A stretch of DNA of 64,000 nt from Auanema rhodensis (taxonomy: Eukaryota; Nematoda; Chromadorea; Rhabditida; Rhabditidae), in NCBI GenBank assembly GCA_964057225.1, contig OZ059900.1, positions 6,520,501 through 6,584,500 of the forward strand. The letters are read 5' to 3'. The notes under the pieces were generated by a model. The model did no database searches. It was not told the origin of the DNA and saw only the letters and a list, made by a program, of their open reading frames with translations. Shown one piece after another: positions 63,248 through 64,000 of the stretch. The stretch's first letter is position 1. Every line of letters starts with the position of its first letter. The translations under genes were made by a program, and so were the position numbers.

Positions 63248-63665
63248 CGCAGCGAGCAGGGTTCGAACCTACGCGGGCAATGCCCATTGGATTTCAAGTC
63301 CAACTCCTTAACCACTCGGACATCGCTGCTTATTTCAAGCAATCTTTTTTTAACAGAGAAAGGCAACTAGTTCATAAAAATTCCATACAATATCAACAAA
63401 AGAAACAAAAACTTACGCAGCGAGCAGGGTTCGAACCTACTCGGGCAATGCCCATTGGATTTCAAGTCCAACTCCTTAACCACTCGGACATCGCTGCTTA
63501 TTTCAAGCAATCCTTTTTTAATAGAGAAAGGCAACTAGTTCATAAAAATTCCATACAATATCAACAAAAGAAACAAAAACTTACGCAGCGAGCAGGGTTC
63601 GAACCTACGCGGGCAATGCCCATTGGATTTCAAGTCCAACTCCTTAACCACTCGGACATCGCTGC
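63248..63665 (-). tRNA. Array block 9: tRNA-Ser(UGA) copies 98-100
   Basis: Three genes at 63248, 63416 and 63584. Copy 99 is a variant. Confidence 0.95.
63416..63497 (-). tRNA. tRNA-Ser(UGA) variant, copy 99
   Basis: Same linker-base change as copies 74 and 85, at 63441. Confidence 0.85.
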
Positions 63666-63752
63666 TTATTTCAAGCAATCTTTTTTTAACAGAGAAAGGC
63701 AACTAGTTCAATGAAAATTCCATACAATATCAACAAATGAAACAAAAACTTA

Positions 63753-64000
63753 CGCAGCGAGCAGGGTTCGAACCTACGCGGGCAATGCCCATTGGATTTC
63801 AAGTCCAACTCCTTAACCACTCGGACATCGCTGCTTATTTCAAGCAATCTTTTTTTAACAGAGAAAGGCAACTAGTTCATGAAAATTCCATACAATATCA
63901 ACAAATGAAACAAAAACTTACGCAGCGAGCAGGGTTCGAACCTACGCGGGCAATGCCCATTGGATTTCAAGTCCAACTCCTTAACCACTCGGACATCGCT
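63753..64000 (-). tRNA. Array block 10: tRNA-Ser(UGA) copies 101-102 (last truncated)
   Basis: Genes at 63753-63834 and from 63921. The last lacks only the two 5'-most bases because the window ends, so the array continues to the right. Confidence 0.95.

Larger units (their letters stand above)
46873..64000 (-). repeat. Tandem array of 168-bp units, each with one tRNA-Ser(UGA) gene (102 copies in window)
   Basis: The array starts abruptly near 46873 and continues past the right edge. The unit is 168 bp: an 82-bp tRNA gene on the minus strand plus an 86-bp spacer. tRNA starts, lower coordinate, each plus 168k: 46946 (32 copies), 52323 (12), 54340 (4), 55013 (15), 57532 (19), 60725 (4), 61398 (9), 62911 (2), 63248 (3) and 63753 (2, the last cut by the edge). 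Blocks are separated by eight 1-bp insertions (A at 52281, 54298, 54971, 60683, 61356, 62869, 63206, 63711) and one 1-bp deletion near 57492. Spacer variants (CATAAAAATT/CATGAAAATT/CATAAAAGTT; AAATGAAAC/AAAAGAAAC; TCTTTTTTTAACAG/TCCTTTTTTAATAG/TCCGTTTTTAATAG; AAAACTTA/AAAATTTA) recur in ordered combinations. Copies 8-17 and 18-27 show the same ten-unit order (1,680 bp). All units point the same way. Confidence 0.97.

Noticed and set aside
46870-63714. Very long plus-strand open frames (up to 1,804 codons) with a 56-residue repeat
   Set aside because: They are the antisense of the tRNA-Ser units kept open by the 168-bp period. They change frame at each 1-bp indel and lack gene context.
52256-63871. 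Recurrent 61-codon minus-strand open frames in the array
   Set aside because: They read through the tRNA and spacer in sense; they are shadows of the RNA gene.
46873-64000. CRISPR-like regular repeat array
   Set aside because: Spacer and repeat are both conserved, the unit encodes a foldable tRNA, and the genome is eukaryotic with spliceosomal introns.

Overview
The window looks like nuclear DNA of a nematode. It is AT-rich, and the genes are split into small exons by many very short introns of about 45-60 bp. Those introns end in the nematode-type acceptor (TTTTCAG or TTTTTAG). Two start codons have such an acceptor 10-15 bp upstream, as expected for trans-splicing or a 5' UTR intron. I could not name a genus.

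Layout. 1-3400: non-coding, followed by a six-exon calumenin-type ER EF-hand gene (3442-4617, +). 4.9-21.5 kb: a long AT-rich stretch with no gene I can support. 21.5-23.4 kb: a probable small single-pass membrane protein (+) with an odd splice site. 26.9-30.5 kb: a RING1-type Polycomb E3 ligase (+, about 18 exons). It converges on a WDR54-like beta-propeller gene (31.2-32.9 kb, -). 34.8-36.5 kb: a small RIIa plus IQ-motif protein of the Sp17 type (-). 39.3-41.3 kb: a complete UDP-glucuronosyltransferase gene (-, 10 exons) with GATA sites upstream. 42.4-45.0 kb: a large inverted repeat (arms about 1.2 kb, spacer about 0.2 kb) that carries tRNA-like A/B-box sequences in both arms.

46.87 kb to the right edge: a tandem array of a 168-bp unit. 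Every unit carries one tRNA-Ser(UGA) gene on the minus strand (82 nt) with an 86-bp spacer and a T5 Pol III terminator. I count 102 copies, the last cut by the window edge, all in one orientation. At least ten copies carry a base change inside the tRNA. Shared rare variants and 1-bp indels show that multi-unit blocks have been duplicated (10-unit and about 14-unit higher-order repeats). This is the outstanding feature of the window. Because 168 is divisible by 3, the array also produces very long but meaningless open frames on the plus strand.

The protein genes do not form a pathway or an operon. They are ordinary dispersed nematode-type genes: ER calcium binding, chromatin, a WD40 scaffold, RIIa/IQ anchoring and detoxification. 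All exon models were assembled by eye from splice consensus, reading-frame continuity and family resemblance.
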